Positions 46,780 through 56,444 of a stretch of DNA of 64,000 nucleotides are shown piece after piece. A model generated the notes under the pieces. It searched no databases. It saw only the letters and a list, made by a program, of their open reading frames with translations, and had not been told where the DNA came from. Source of the DNA: an uncultured Oscillospiraceae bacterium (GTDB lineage Bacteria > Bacillota > Clostridia > Oscillospirales > Ruminococcaceae); assembly GCA_910577565.1 (NCBI GenBank), contig CAJTNJ010000001.1, positions 172,988 through 236,987 on the forward strand. Direction: 5' to 3'. The position numbers and the translations under genes are program-made. The number at the start of each line of letters is the position of its first letter. Within the stretch, counting starts at the first letter, position 1.

Positions 46780-47553
46780 TAATAATCCTCCAAGTTAATT
46801 AATAAAAGTAATATTGATATATTTATTTTACCATACTTTTATAAGATGTAAAGATTAAAATAGAATAAATCTCTTTATTAAATATAGCTAACTATAAATT
46901 AAAGTTTAAGTATAAATTCTGAATTTAAATTGATAGTGATCCAACACAAGAATAGTGGATATAACAAAAAAATTAGATGTAAAAAATATAAAAAGACAAA
47001 CAAATAAGCCGAGGAAAAGCGATAGATAGTTAATATAATGCAGCTTTTTATAAAAACTGTAGAATACAAGAACTTTCAGCCTTTGCTCAAATTTGCTTTT
47101 TTCTTTTATTTAACCTTTTATAAAGGGTAATTTCCTAAAAATTTCTATATTTACAAAATATAATATATTGTGATAGAATAATATTATAACTTAAAATGGT
47201 TATATATATTTTAACTTTGTAATATTAAAAATAAAATAACTATATAAGCTATTAAAAAATGCCTATGTGAAAATATACGTTTAACTAACAATAAACTTTT
47301 TATCACTAAAAAATTACAAAACAAACTTAGAAATCTACTAAATATTTAAATAAAAAATAAATTATAAAAAGCTACTATAATATTTTATATCATTAAAAGC
47401 TTAAAGATAAATATATTGTAGCTTTTATCTAAGTCAAAGTTAACCAGAATCATTATCAGGATTTTATATTATAAATTGTTTGTTTTTAAATCAATAAACT
47501 CGCAAAAACAAAAGTTATATTTTATAATTACAAAAAGTCTGACATAATAATCT
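46780..47553. other. AT-rich gene-free spacer
   Basis: About 770 bp between divergent genes, stop-rich in all frames. One imperfect hairpin at 47366-47428 (AAAAGCTAC paired with GTAGCTTTT) could be a terminator for an unknown or lost transcript. No coding or RNA gene recognised. Confidence 0.55.
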
Positions 47554-47592
47554 ATGACAGCAGTCATGGTAATTAGGAGAATGAATATCAAT

Positions 47593-48789
47593 ATGATTGA
47601 CTATAAAGCTATGCTTTCAAAATCTATACAAAATATACCGCCATCGGGGATACGCAGATTTTTTGAAATTGCAAACATCATGGATAATGTAATATCTTTG
47701 GGTGTAGGAGAGCCGGATTTTAAAACACCATTAAAAATACGTAAAGAGACTATACATGTATTAGAAACAGGTAATACATGGTATACTTCTAACGCTGGAG
47801 ATGCTAAATTAAGAGAAGAAATTTCAAAATATCTAAAAAGAAAAATAAATGTAGATTACAATCCAAATGATGAAGTGCTTGTAACTGTTGGCGGCTCAGA
47901 AGGAATTGATTTGTGCATTCGCTGTCTTGTTGAACCAGGCGATGAAGTTTTGGTTGTTGAACCAAGTTTTGTTTGCTACTCTCCTATTGTAAACATGTCT
48001 GGAGGCAAGGTAGTTAATATTGTTACTAAAAAGGAAAATGAATTTAAACTTACAGCAGAGGAACTCAAAGAAGCAATTACAAACAAAACAAAACTTTTAA
48101 TACTTCCTTTTCCAAACAATCCAACCGGTGCAATTATGAATCGAGATGATTTAGAAACTATTGCAAATATTTTAAAAGAAACTAATATAATAGTTCTCTC
48201 AGATGAAATATACTCTGAACTTACATATTCATCTAGACATGTATCCATTACAGAAATTGATGGAATGAAAGATCGCACAATTATAATTAACGGGTTTTCA
48301 AAAGCTTTTGCTATGACTGGTTGGAGACTCGGATATGCTGTTGGTCATCGCGATATAATCACTCAAATGCTTAAACTCCATCAATATGCTATCATGTGTG
48401 CCCCAATCATAAGTCAAATGGGAGCCATTAAAGCTTTGCAAGATTGTGAAGATGAAATAGTTGTCATGAGAGAAGAGTATAATATTAGACGCAAATATAT
48501 TGTTAACAAACTTAATGATATAGGTCTTGATTGTTTTGAGCCGCTTGGTGGATTTTATGCTTTTCCAGATATAAAATCAACAAATATGAGCTCTGAAAAG
48601 TTTTGTCAAAAGTTGCTTGAATCTGAAAAAGTGGCTGTTGTACCAGGTAATGCGTTTGGAAATAGCGGAGAAGGCTTTGTTAGAATATCATATTGTTATT
48701 CAATGGATCATATTATAGAAGCTATGCGCAGAATTGATAGATTTGTTAATAACTTAAAATTAGGCGGTAAAAGTTCATGGATGAAATAA
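47593..48789 (+). CDS. Class I/II pyridoxal-phosphate aminotransferase
   Basis: The product has about 398 residues, fold type I. Start region SIQNIPPSGIRRFFEIANIM, then SLGVGEPDFKTP, NAGDAKLREEIS, the PLP segment PFPNNPTGAI, SDEIYSEL and the Schiff-base lysine in INGFSKAFAMTGWRLGYAVG; the substrate-carboxylate arginine lies in GFVRISYCYS. This is the aspartate/aromatic aminotransferase (PatA/AraT-like) subfamily; the exact amino acid cannot be fixed. The start is ambiguous: ATG 47593 or ATG 47581, the latter crowding the AGGAG at 47575-47579. It overlaps ispE by 13 bases. Confidence 0.88.
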   Translation: MIDYKAMLSKSIQNIPPSGIRRFFEIANIMDNVISLGVGEPDFKTPLKIRKETIHVLETGNTWYTSNAGDAKLREEISKYLKRKINVDYNPNDEVLVTVGGSEGIDLCIRCLVEPGDEVLVVEPSFVCYSPIVNMSGGKVVNIVTKKENEFKLTAEELKEAITNKTKLLILPFPNNPTGAIMNRDDLETIANILKETNIIVLSDEIYSELTYSSRHVSITEIDGMKDRTIIINGFSKAFAMTGWRLGYAVGHRDIITQMLKLHQYAIMCAPIISQMGAIKALQDCEDEIVVMREEYNIRRKYIVNKLNDIGLDCFEPLGGFYAFPDIKSTNMSSEKFCQKLLESEKVAVVPGNAFGNSGEGFVRISYCYSMDHIIEAMRRIDRFVNNLKLGGKSSWMK

Positions 48790-49640
48790 CTTTAAAAGCT
48801 TACGCAAAAATAAATTTATCTCTTGCAATTACAGGTAAACGTGATGATGGCTATCATAATTTAAGCACAATTATGCAGACAATATCTTTGTTTGATAAAG
48901 TAACTATAAAAAAATCATATGATAATATTACCTGCAACACAGACAATAAAAATATACCATCAGGCGAAGGAAACATTGCTTTTAAAGCAGCAAAAAAATT
49001 TTTTGAGTTTGTAAATATTGATGGTGGAGCTATTATATCAATTAAAAAAAATATCCCATTTGGCGCTGGAATGGGTGGAGGAAGTGCTGATGCCGCTGCC
49101 GTTTTAAAAGGACTTAATGAGCTTTATTCGACGAAAATAAACTTAGATGATTTAATTAAAATAGCAAGTAAAATTGGAGCTGATGTTCCTTTTGCTCTTT
49201 TTGGAGGAACAGCACTGGTACAATGTATAGGAGATAAAATTAGTAAATTAAAACCGTTTATGGATTGTTATATATTGGTAGTAAAACCAGATTTGAACAT
49301 ATCTACTGCTAAAGCATATTCAAACTATGATAAAAATTTTAATTCTAAAGTTAAGAATATGGACGAACTTGTAGAATGTATTAATTCGCATAATCTTAAG
49401 TCATTTTGTGCTAAAATGTTTAATGACTTTGAAATGGTAACAAATATTCCTATAATAAATAAAATAAAAAATGAAATGTTACTTTTTGGCGCACTTGGAA
49501 GTTGTTTGACGGGTTCCGGATCTGCTGTGTTTGGAATATATGATGATGAAAGCAAGGCAAATAAAGCAAATAAAAAATTTAAAAAATATAATTTAAAAAG
49601 CTTTTTATGCACTTTAATAAAAAATTATAAAACTGTTTAA
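48777..49640 (+). CDS. ispE: IspE, CDP-ME kinase
   Basis: The product has 287 residues. It phosphorylates 4-diphosphocytidyl-2-C-methyl-D-erythritol in the non-mevalonate isoprenoid pathway. GHMP-kinase motifs: KAYAKINLSLAITGKRDDGYHNLSTIMQTI at the N-terminus (spread over residues 5-34), the ATP loop PFGAGMGGGSADAAAVLKGL, and the C-terminal GSCLTGSGSAVFGIY. Its ATG lies within the last codons of the aminotransferase gene, so the two are translationally coupled. Length is normal. Implies an MEP pathway in this organism. Confidence 0.96.
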   Translation: MDEITLKAYAKINLSLAITGKRDDGYHNLSTIMQTISLFDKVTIKKSYDNITCNTDNKNIPSGEGNIAFKAAKKFFEFVNIDGGAIISIKKNIPFGAGMGGGSADAAAVLKGLNELYSTKINLDDLIKIASKIGADVPFALFGGTALVQCIGDKISKLKPFMDCYILVVKPDLNISTAKAYSNYDKNFNSKVKNMDELVECINSHNLKSFCAKMFNDFEMVTNIPIINKIKNEMLLFGALGSCLTGSGSAVFGIYDDESKANKANKKFKKYNLKSFLCTLIKNYKTV

Positions 49641-50030
49641 AAATGATTTGAATTATAAATAAATGAGAATGGACAAACTATAAAAATATGAAACTCCAAG
49701 CAATTATATTTTCACGTTGTTTATGCTGCAATATATATTTTTACAAAAAGCCTTAAATTTTTTTAAACTTCTTGATCTTTTTGTGTCTATACATAATGTT
49801 TTTGTACATACCCATAGAAACATTTTTGAAAATCAAATTACATTTTACTATTCTGAAAATTCTTTCTTTTTTAATTTTAGCACTTACTATATTTTTCAGA
49901 ATAATTGCTGCCTTCTCATTTTATCTAACTCTTGTGTATTGAATAATAAAAATTATTTAACTTTTAACTGAATAAAAAAATTTAAATTACCCATTCTTAA
50001 TGTTGAAATATAAATTAAGGATGAGGTTTT
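49641..50030. other. Gene-free spacer before spoIIR
   Basis: About 390 bp, T-rich on the plus strand. An open frame of 84 codons at 49717-49971 has low-complexity Phe/Tyr/Asn composition, no ribosome site and no recognisable motif. I read it as chance. No clear terminator for ispE. Confidence 0.5.
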
Positions 50031-50654
50031 ATGAAATTTATAAAATTAAATAATGTTAAAATATATACAGTCGAGATATCGTTGATTGTAGGATTGTTTA
50101 TCGCAGCATTAGCATGTTTTTTAGGAATTATTTGTCAAAGTGAGGGAATAAGTGATCATATATTAAGACTACATATAGTTCCAAATTCCGATTCCTGCGA
50201 AGATCAACAGCTAAAATTAAAAGTCAAAGATGCAATACTTTGTGAATTTAATTTTGACGATTCACATAACTTAAAAGAAACCGAAAAACAAATTAGCCAA
50301 TCGCTGCCCTACATAGAAAAATTAGCACAAAAAGTAGTTAATGATGAAGGATATAATTACAATGTTCATTCAGAAATTACAAATATGTACTTTGACACTA
50401 GGGAGTATGATAAATTTTCTATACCTGCAGGCAAATATGACGCGTTAAGAATCACAATCGGCGAAGCAAAAGGTCATAATTGGTGGTGTGTTTTAGTACC
50501 TTCACTATGTGTACCGGCAGCAGAAGGAACAGAACAAAAAATTGATGAAACATTAAATAAACAACAAAAAGATTTGGTCGAAACAGGATCAAAATTCGAT
50601 GTTAGATTTGTAACAATAGAATTTTGGGAATTTATAAAAAACTTATTTGTTTAG
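50031..50654 (+). CDS. spoIIR: SpoIIR, stage II sporulation signalling protein
   Basis: The product has 207 residues. In Bacillus SpoIIR is made in the forespore under sigma F, secreted, and triggers SpoIIGA to process pro-sigma E in the mother cell. Here a membrane-anchor/signal segment (about 14-38) is followed by the conserved opening GISDHILRLHIVPNSDSCEDQQLKLKVKDAIL (spread over residues 42-73), DTREYDKFSIPAGKYDALRITIGEAKGHNWWCVLVPSLC with the conserved GKYxALRVxIGxGxGxNWWCV pattern (spaced). Start ATG with AAGGATGAGG. Its stop overlaps the convergent prfB stop by three or four bases. Presence suggests sporulation capacity or its remnant. Confidence 0.95.
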   Translation: MKFIKLNNVKIYTVEISLIVGLFIAALACFLGIICQSEGISDHILRLHIVPNSDSCEDQQLKLKVKDAILCEFNFDDSHNLKETEKQISQSLPYIEKLAQKVVNDEGYNYNVHSEITNMYFDTREYDKFSIPAGKYDALRITIGEAKGHNWWCVLVPSLCVPAAEGTEQKIDETLNKQQKDLVETGSKFDVRFVTIEFWEFIKNLFV

Positions 50655-51769
50655 AGGTTTTGTGGACTTTGCTTCGTTAAAGAAACATTGATAAAATTAT
50701 CTATATCGCCATCCATTACAGCTGATATGTTACCACATTCATAATTTGTTCTGTGGTCCTTTACAAGAGTATATGGCATAAAAATGTATGATCTTATTTG
50801 AGAGCCCCAAGCTATTTCTTTTTGGTCACCTTTTATATCTTCAATTTTCTCAAGATGTTCACGTTCTTTTATTTCAATAAGCTTTGATTTTAACATTTTA
50901 AGCGCAATTGTTTTATTTTGCAGTTGACTGCGTTCATTCTGGCATGATGTTACTATGCCGGTTGGGATATGCGTTAACCTGACTGCCGATGAAGTTTTGT
51001 TTACGTGTTGCCCGCCGGCTCCACTTGATCTGAAGACGTCCATTTTAATGTCTTCTTCGCGAATTTCGACTTCCATGCTTTCGTCTATTTCAGGCAGCAC
51101 TTCATTAGAGGCAAAAGAGGTATGACGCCTTCCAGAAGAATCAAAAGGTGAAACTCTTACAAGCCTATGGACTCCCGACTCAACTTTTAAATATCCGTAA
51201 GCATTTAGTCCTTCAATTAACAATGATATACTTTTAATTCCGGCTTCTTCGCCAGCAGTATAATCGAGGGTTTTAACTTTAAAACCATGACGTTCAGCCC
51301 ATCTTGAGTACATTCTAAACAGCATTTCAACCCAGTCCATTGCTTCGGTGCCACCAGCGCCTGCATGTAATGTAATAATTGCATTGTTTGAGTCATATTC
51401 TCCGATAAGCAAGGTAGAAAGCGTTTGGTTTTTAATTTCATAGTTAATTTTTTCAAGTGTTTTATTCAACTCTAAAGATAGCTCTTTGTCATCATCTTCT
51501 TTTAGCATTTCAAGCAAAATTTCGCTGTCTTCTATTAATATTTTAAGATTTTTAAATTTATTTATCTTATCTTTTAAATGATTACATTTTTTCATTATAT
51601 TTTGAGCTTCATTCATATTGTCCCAAAAATTAGGTGCCGCAGCTTTATTTTCAAGCTCAGCTACTTGCTTTTTTAAAAGCTCAATATTTAAAGAGTCTCC
51701 TAATTTTTTAATTTTAGGATTATATTCAGATATTTTGCTTTTGTAATCTTGAAACTCAATAGCGTCCAT
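50651..51769 (-). CDS. prfB: Peptide chain release factor 2
   Basis: RF2, 372 residues, ends translation at UGA and UAA. Recognition motif SPF in VSPFDSSGRRHTSF and the peptidyl-tRNA hydrolysis motif GGQ in SSGAGGQHVNKT are both intact. Start ATG 51769 with AAAGGGA about 11 bases upstream; upstream in-frame codons are dispensable. Unlike many RF2 genes there is no in-frame UGA frameshift site: the segment GDSLNIELL, where the shift usually sits, is read directly. Tail-to-tail with spoIIR. Confidence 0.96.
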   Translation of the reverse strand: MDAIEFQDYKSKISEYNPKIKKLGDSLNIELLKKQVAELENKAAAPNFWDNMNEAQNIMKKCNHLKDKINKFKNLKILIEDSEILLEMLKEDDDKELSLELNKTLEKINYEIKNQTLSTLLIGEYDSNNAIITLHAGAGGTEAMDWVEMLFRMYSRWAERHGFKVKTLDYTAGEEAGIKSISLLIEGLNAYGYLKVESGVHRLVRVSPFDSSGRRHTSFASNEVLPEIDESMEVEIREEDIKMDVFRSSGAGGQHVNKTSSAVRLTHIPTGIVTSCQNERSQLQNKTIALKMLKSKLIEIKEREHLEKIEDIKGDQKEIAWGSQIRSYIFMPYTLVKDHRTNYECGNISAVMDGDIDNFINVSLTKQSPQNL

Positions 51770-51838
51770 AGTTAGCTCGTCCCTTTTCTTACTTATATCA
51801 ACATTAACTATTATAGTTTTATTATTATTAAAAATCAA

Positions 51839-52211
51839 TAGTAATAATTAAAAACAGTACATTCAGATTAAATATAATAAAAACTAATAAAAAAAGTTTT
51901 TAAATGAAATAAATTCTGTTTAAATTCTAAAAATCTATTATAAATGTTCATATAAACCTCCATAATTAATTTAAAAATAAGATATACTTTAAATAAGTTT
52001 GAACATGAATACGAATATTAAAATAGCGTATTTTAAGTATTATCTAATATATTTTATATTTTATCTGCACAATTTTACTTTCTTATATTATTAAATAAGT
52101 CCTGTTTTTGTTATTTTACTTGATATTTAATTTGATATAGTTTATCATATAATATATTATTTTAATGATATATTGTTAGAAATTTAATGAATATAATTTA
52201 GAGGCGATATC
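51839..52211. other. AT-rich spacer between prfB and prfC
   Basis: About 370 bp between divergent release-factor genes, very AT-rich, with no open frame or RNA motif that I can support. It must contain both promoters, but I could not choose convincing boxes. Confidence 0.5.
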
Positions 52212-53798
52212 TTGTTTGATTTGAAAGAAGAAATAAATAGAAGAAGAACATTTGCAATAATATCCCACCCTGATGCTGGAAAGACCACACTGACAGAGAA
52301 GTTTTTGCTTTATGGCGGTGTAATTCAGCTCGCAGGAATTGTTAAAGGGAAAAAACATACAAAACATGTGATGTCTGACTGGATGGAAATAGAAAAGCAA
52401 CGTGGAATTTCTGTAACATCATCAGTAATGCAGTTTGAATATAATGGGAAATGTATTAACATATTAGACACACCGGGACATGAAGATTTTTCAGAGGATA
52501 CTTATAGGACGCTTATGGCTGCAGACTCGGCAGTAATGGTAATAGATGCTTCAAAAGGTGTTGAAAAACAAACAAAAAAATTATTTAAGGTGTGTGTAAT
52601 GAGAAATATCCCGATATTCACCTTTATAAATAAGATGGATAGGGAAGCAAAAGATCCTTATGATTTAATAGATGAAATAGAAAAAGTACTTGGAATCTCT
52701 ACATATCCGATCAACTGGCCAATTGGTTGTGGTAAAGAATTTAAAGGAGTTTATAAAAGAGGTAGTAACAAGATACTTGCTTTTTCAAAAAGTAATAATT
52801 TGCAGACTGATGTTGAATATAAAGAGATAGATGTTAATGATAATGAAATAGATGATATTTTAGGACCTGTTTTAAAAAATAAACTTGAAGAAGATGTAGA
52901 GCTAATTGATGGAGCAGGAAGTGATTTTGACTTAAATAAAATTCAAAGTGGGAAACTTTCACCTGTGTTTTTTGGTTCAGCTCTTAATAGTTTTGGAGTA
53001 AAGATGTTTCTTGAAAATTTTCTAAAGCTTGCAGGGCCACCTCTTGCAAGAAAAACCAAGGCAGGAATAGTGAAACCTACCGACGAGAAATTTTCGGCTT
53101 TTGTGTTTAAAATTCAAGCAAATATGAACAAAGCACATCGCGATAGAATTGCTTTTATTAGAGTTTGCTCAGGTAAATTTAAAAGAGGCATGGATGTGTT
53201 GCATGTAAAGCTTGGTAAAAAGATTAAACTTGCACAGTCGCAACATATCATGGCCAGAGAAAGAGAAACTATTGATGAAGCATATGCGGGAGATATAATT
53301 GGTGTTTTTGACCCTGGTATTTTTTCAATTGGCGACACCATATGTGACCCATCGATGAAAGTTGAGTTTGATGGAATACCAACATTTGCTCCTGAGAATT
53401 TTGCACGCGTCTCTCAAAAAGACACACTAAAAAGAAAACAGTTTGTAAAAGGGATAAATCAAATAGCTCAAGAGGGAGCAATTCAGATATTTAAGCAACC
53501 TAGAGCAGGAATGGAAGAACTTATAGTTGGTGTTGTTGGTGTGCTTCAATTTGAGGTGCTGGAACATAGGCTTAATAATGAATATAATGTCGAGATTATA
53601 ATAGATCATTTACCATTTGAAAAAATTCGTTGGATTAAAAAAATGCCAGATTTAATAAAAGATCTTAATTTAACATCCGACACGAAAATAGTTACCGATC
53701 TAAAAGGAAATATGTCACTTCTTTTCACAAACGATTGGGGGATAAATTGGGCAATTGACCACAATGAAGGACTCAAGTTAAGTGAATTTATTAATTAG
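52212..53798 (+). CDS. prfC: Peptide chain release factor 3
   Basis: RF3, 528 residues, a GTPase that recycles RF1/RF2 from the ribosome. The G domain opens RRRTFAIISHPDAGKTTLTEK (G1 loop), with G3 DTPGHEDFSEDTYRTL and G4 INKMDR. The RF3-type spacing and the SDWMEIEKQRGISVTSSVMQF switch distinguish it from EF-G/TetM. Start TTG with GAGGCG upstream. Next to the RF2 gene, a suggestive pairing of functional partners. Confidence 0.96.
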   Translation: MFDLKEEINRRRTFAIISHPDAGKTTLTEKFLLYGGVIQLAGIVKGKKHTKHVMSDWMEIEKQRGISVTSSVMQFEYNGKCINILDTPGHEDFSEDTYRTLMAADSAVMVIDASKGVEKQTKKLFKVCVMRNIPIFTFINKMDREAKDPYDLIDEIEKVLGISTYPINWPIGCGKEFKGVYKRGSNKILAFSKSNNLQTDVEYKEIDVNDNEIDDILGPVLKNKLEEDVELIDGAGSDFDLNKIQSGKLSPVFFGSALNSFGVKMFLENFLKLAGPPLARKTKAGIVKPTDEKFSAFVFKIQANMNKAHRDRIAFIRVCSGKFKRGMDVLHVKLGKKIKLAQSQHIMARERETIDEAYAGDIIGVFDPGIFSIGDTICDPSMKVEFDGIPTFAPENFARVSQKDTLKRKQFVKGINQIAQEGAIQIFKQPRAGMEELIVGVVGVLQFEVLEHRLNNEYNVEIIIDHLPFEKIRWIKKMPDLIKDLNLTSDTKIVTDLKGNMSLLFTNDWGINWAIDHNEGLKLSEFIN

Positions 53799-53867
53799 TT
53801 AACATAATTAAATCGGATAAAATTTAGATAATATATAGTAAAAATAGGTGAAAGCGAGGAAATAGAT

Positions 53868-55145
53868 TTGGAAATTATAAGCACAAAAGAACTGTCAAAA
53901 GGGGTATATTTTAACAGCATAATAGACCCTAGATTTAAAGCAAATCAAATATCAATTAATTTTATAGTTGGTATGAACTCATATACTGTTTCGCAAAATG
54001 CAATAGTGCCATTTTTGCTTAGGAAACGTTGCAGAAAATATCCTAACATGTTAGACTTGGGAAGAAAACTGCAAGAACTTTATGGCGCTGATTTATTTGC
54101 TGGGTGTAAAAAGATTGGTGATAACCAAATAATGACTTTGGGAATATCTATTATTGATGATAGTTTAGCTTTAAATGGTGAACGATTAAACGAGCAAGCA
54201 TCTAAACTTTTAGCATCTGTTGTATTTGAGCCAATGCTTGATGACGGTAATTTTTTAGAAGAAGATGTAAATATTGAAAAAGAAAATTTGATTGAATTGG
54301 TTAAAAGTGAATATAATGATAAAAGACTTTATGCTTTAAATCAGGCAATGTACTACCTTTTTGATGGCGAAGGATATGGTTGTAATAAATATGGATGTGT
54401 AGATTTAATAAAACCGCTTACCAAGTTTCAAATTTTTGATGCATATAATAATTTATTAAATTCTGCTGAAATACAAATTATGTTTATAGGCAAAGGAAAT
54501 TTTAATTCTTCTATGAATGTATTTTCTGATAGATTTGACTCATTTAAACGATCAAATGTCTATAAATCGCAAATGAATAAATATATTCAACAAAATGAGA
54601 AGCCAAAGTCAAAATTGCAAACAGATAAGGTAAGTCAGTCTAAACTTGTTATGGGATTTGCATCAAATATTAGATCGGAATTAGAAGATGAATATGCTAT
54701 TATGCTTATGACCGCTTTGTTTGGCGGAACTCCTATATCTAAGTTGTTCGTTAATGTTCGTGAAAAACTTAGTTTGTGTTATTATTGTGCTGCAAGATAT
54801 GATAATTCAAAAGGTATAATTTGGGTTGATTCAGGTGTTGAAAATGATAATATTGAACTTGCTAAAGAAGCTATTTTAGAACAGCTTAATGAGTTAAAAA
54901 ATGGAAATTTTAGCGATGAGTTATTAGACCAAACAGCGCTATTTATAATGAATGGGTTAAAAAGTGTAAAAGACAGCACAAGCAGTGTTGAAAGTTATTA
55001 TTTAGCTCAGCTTTGCGGCGATAAAGTTAAATCTCCCAAAGAGCAGATAGAGAATATTAAAAAGGTAACAAGAGAAGGAGTTTGTAGGGCTGCAAAATCA
55101 TATTCTCTTGTAATAGACTACGTTTTTACGGCGGAGGATAGATAA
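53868..55145 (+). CDS. ymfF: YmfF-like M16 peptidase homologue (inactive-type)
   Basis: The product has 425 residues. M16-family fold, but the zinc motif HxxEH is absent, as in the non-catalytic subunit of this pair. It keeps the family body: RKLQELYGADLFAGCKKIGDNQ, YDKRLYALNQAMYYLF-like YNDKRLYALNQ, and FGGTPISKLFVNVREKLSLCYYCAARYD. It directly precedes the catalytic partner, and the next start lies one base after the stop. In Bacillus the ymfF-ymfH pair is linked with EF-P modification genes; the function is not firmly known. Start TTG with GCGAGGAA. Confidence 0.88.
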   Translation: MEIISTKELSKGVYFNSIIDPRFKANQISINFIVGMNSYTVSQNAIVPFLLRKRCRKYPNMLDLGRKLQELYGADLFAGCKKIGDNQIMTLGISIIDDSLALNGERLNEQASKLLASVVFEPMLDDGNFLEEDVNIEKENLIELVKSEYNDKRLYALNQAMYYLFDGEGYGCNKYGCVDLIKPLTKFQIFDAYNNLLNSAEIQIMFIGKGNFNSSMNVFSDRFDSFKRSNVYKSQMNKYIQQNEKPKSKLQTDKVSQSKLVMGFASNIRSELEDEYAIMLMTALFGGTPISKLFVNVREKLSLCYYCAARYDNSKGIIWVDSGVENDNIELAKEAILEQLNELKNGNFSDELLDQTALFIMNGLKSVKDSTSSVESYYLAQLCGDKVKSPKEQIENIKKVTREGVCRAAKSYSLVIDYVFTAEDR

Positions 55146-56444
55146 ATGGAAAAAACTATAATTAAAAGCGATAGATTAAATGAGAGCTATATAAAATTAA
55201 AACATAAAACCGGCCTTACAATATTGCTTTACCCAATGAAAGGATATTCAACTTCGTTTGCGATGTTTGCAACAAGATATGGATCAATAGACAGAACTTT
55301 TAAAACAAGCAATGAGAATGAATTTTTAACCGTGCCTGACGGAGTTGCACATTATCTTGAGCATAAATTGTTTGAAAATGAAGATGGTGTAGATACTTTT
55401 GAGTTATTTGCAAAAACCGGTGCGTCGGTAAATGCCTTTACCTCATTTGATAAAACAGCATATTATTTTTCCTGTACTGATAATTTTAACGAATCTTTAA
55501 AAATTTTACTAAACTATGTTCAAGAACCATATTTTACTGAAGAAACTATTCAAAAAGAGCAGGGGATTATAGGTCAAGAGATTAAGATGTATGAAGATAA
55601 TCCTGACTGGAGAGTGTTTTTTAACTGTCTTGAAAACATGTATGAAAAAAGTGCTGTAAAAGTAAATATTGCTGGTACCTTAGAGTCTATTGCAAAAATT
55701 GATAAAGATATACTTTACAGATGTTACAACACCTTTTACAACATGAATAATATGGTACTTGTAATAGCAGGTTCATTTGATATTGACTCAGCGCTTGAAA
55801 TAATTGACAAAGAAATTAAATACAGCAAACCTGTCAAAATTGAAAAACAATTGGATGATGAGCCAGAAAATATTGTTAATTCGCTTATTGAAATAAATCT
55901 TCCTGTTTCGCAGTCTCAATTTTGTATAGGTTATAAACTAAAGCCCATAAGCGGTGTGGATATGTTAAGAGCTTTGGTTCAGTATGAAGTTATTATTGAG
56001 ATGTTAGTTGGAGAAAGCTCAAATTTATATAAATATTTTTATGATACCGGTCTTATATCTGGAGGCAATATAAGTTATGAGGTTTTTTGCGGCGATGGTT
56101 ATTTTGCATTATTATTTCAAGGTGAGTCAGGCGATCCGAAAAAAGTTTTAGAAAAGATAAATGGTGAAATTGAAAAAAGACGTATAAATGGTTTTGCTGA
56201 AAAAGATTTCGAATTGGTTAAAAACGCTGAATATGGCCGTTGTATAAGATCTTTTAGTTCACCTGATGATATTGCAGGTTTAATGCTTAACTCGTTTATT
56301 TTAAAATGTGATGTATATGATAAATTAGAAATTATAGCTAATTTAAAATTTGATGATATAAAACGTCCCTTAAGTTCAATAAAAACAGATAATGTCACAT
56401 TGTCAATAGTAAATCATTTAAGGAAGTGTCCAAATAAAAGATAA
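55146..56444 (+). CDS. ymfH: YmfH-like M16 metallopeptidase, 3' end formed by an IS terminal repeat
   Basis: The product has 432 residues. Contains the inverted zinc motif HYLEH within VPDGVAHYLEHKLFENEDG (HxxEH, residues about 70-74) and the downstream glutamate region QEPYFTEETIQKEQGIIGQEIKMYEDNPDW, typical of catalytic M16 proteases. Partner of the preceding homologue. The last codons (RKCPNKR then stop) are encoded by sequence matching the left terminal repeat of the IS1-like element B, so the natural C-terminus was replaced or trimmed by the insertion. The core domains look complete. Confidence 0.9.
   Translation: MEKTIIKSDRLNESYIKLKHKTGLTILLYPMKGYSTSFAMFATRYGSIDRTFKTSNENEFLTVPDGVAHYLEHKLFENEDGVDTFELFAKTGASVNAFTSFDKTAYYFSCTDNFNESLKILLNYVQEPYFTEETIQKEQGIIGQEIKMYEDNPDWRVFFNCLENMYEKSAVKVNIAGTLESIAKIDKDILYRCYNTFYNMNNMVLVIAGSFDIDSALEIIDKEIKYSKPVKIEKQLDDEPENIVNSLIEINLPVSQSQFCIGYKLKPISGVDMLRALVQYEVIIEMLVGESSNLYKYFYDTGLISGGNISYEVFCGDGYFALLFQGESGDPKKVLEKINGEIEKRRINGFAEKDFELVKNAEYGRCIRSFSSPDDIAGLMLNSFILKCDVYDKLEIIANLKFDDIKRPLSSIKTDNVTLSIVNHLRKCPNKR

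Noticed and set aside
47089..47151. Another IS1 tail scrap
   Set aside because: A Phe-rich frame resembles the C-terminus of copy B only in composition; no ordered motif.
49717..49971. 84-codon open frame upstream of spoIIR
   Set aside because: Low-complexity Phe/Tyr/Asn composition, no ribosome site and no motif; likely chance in T-rich DNA.
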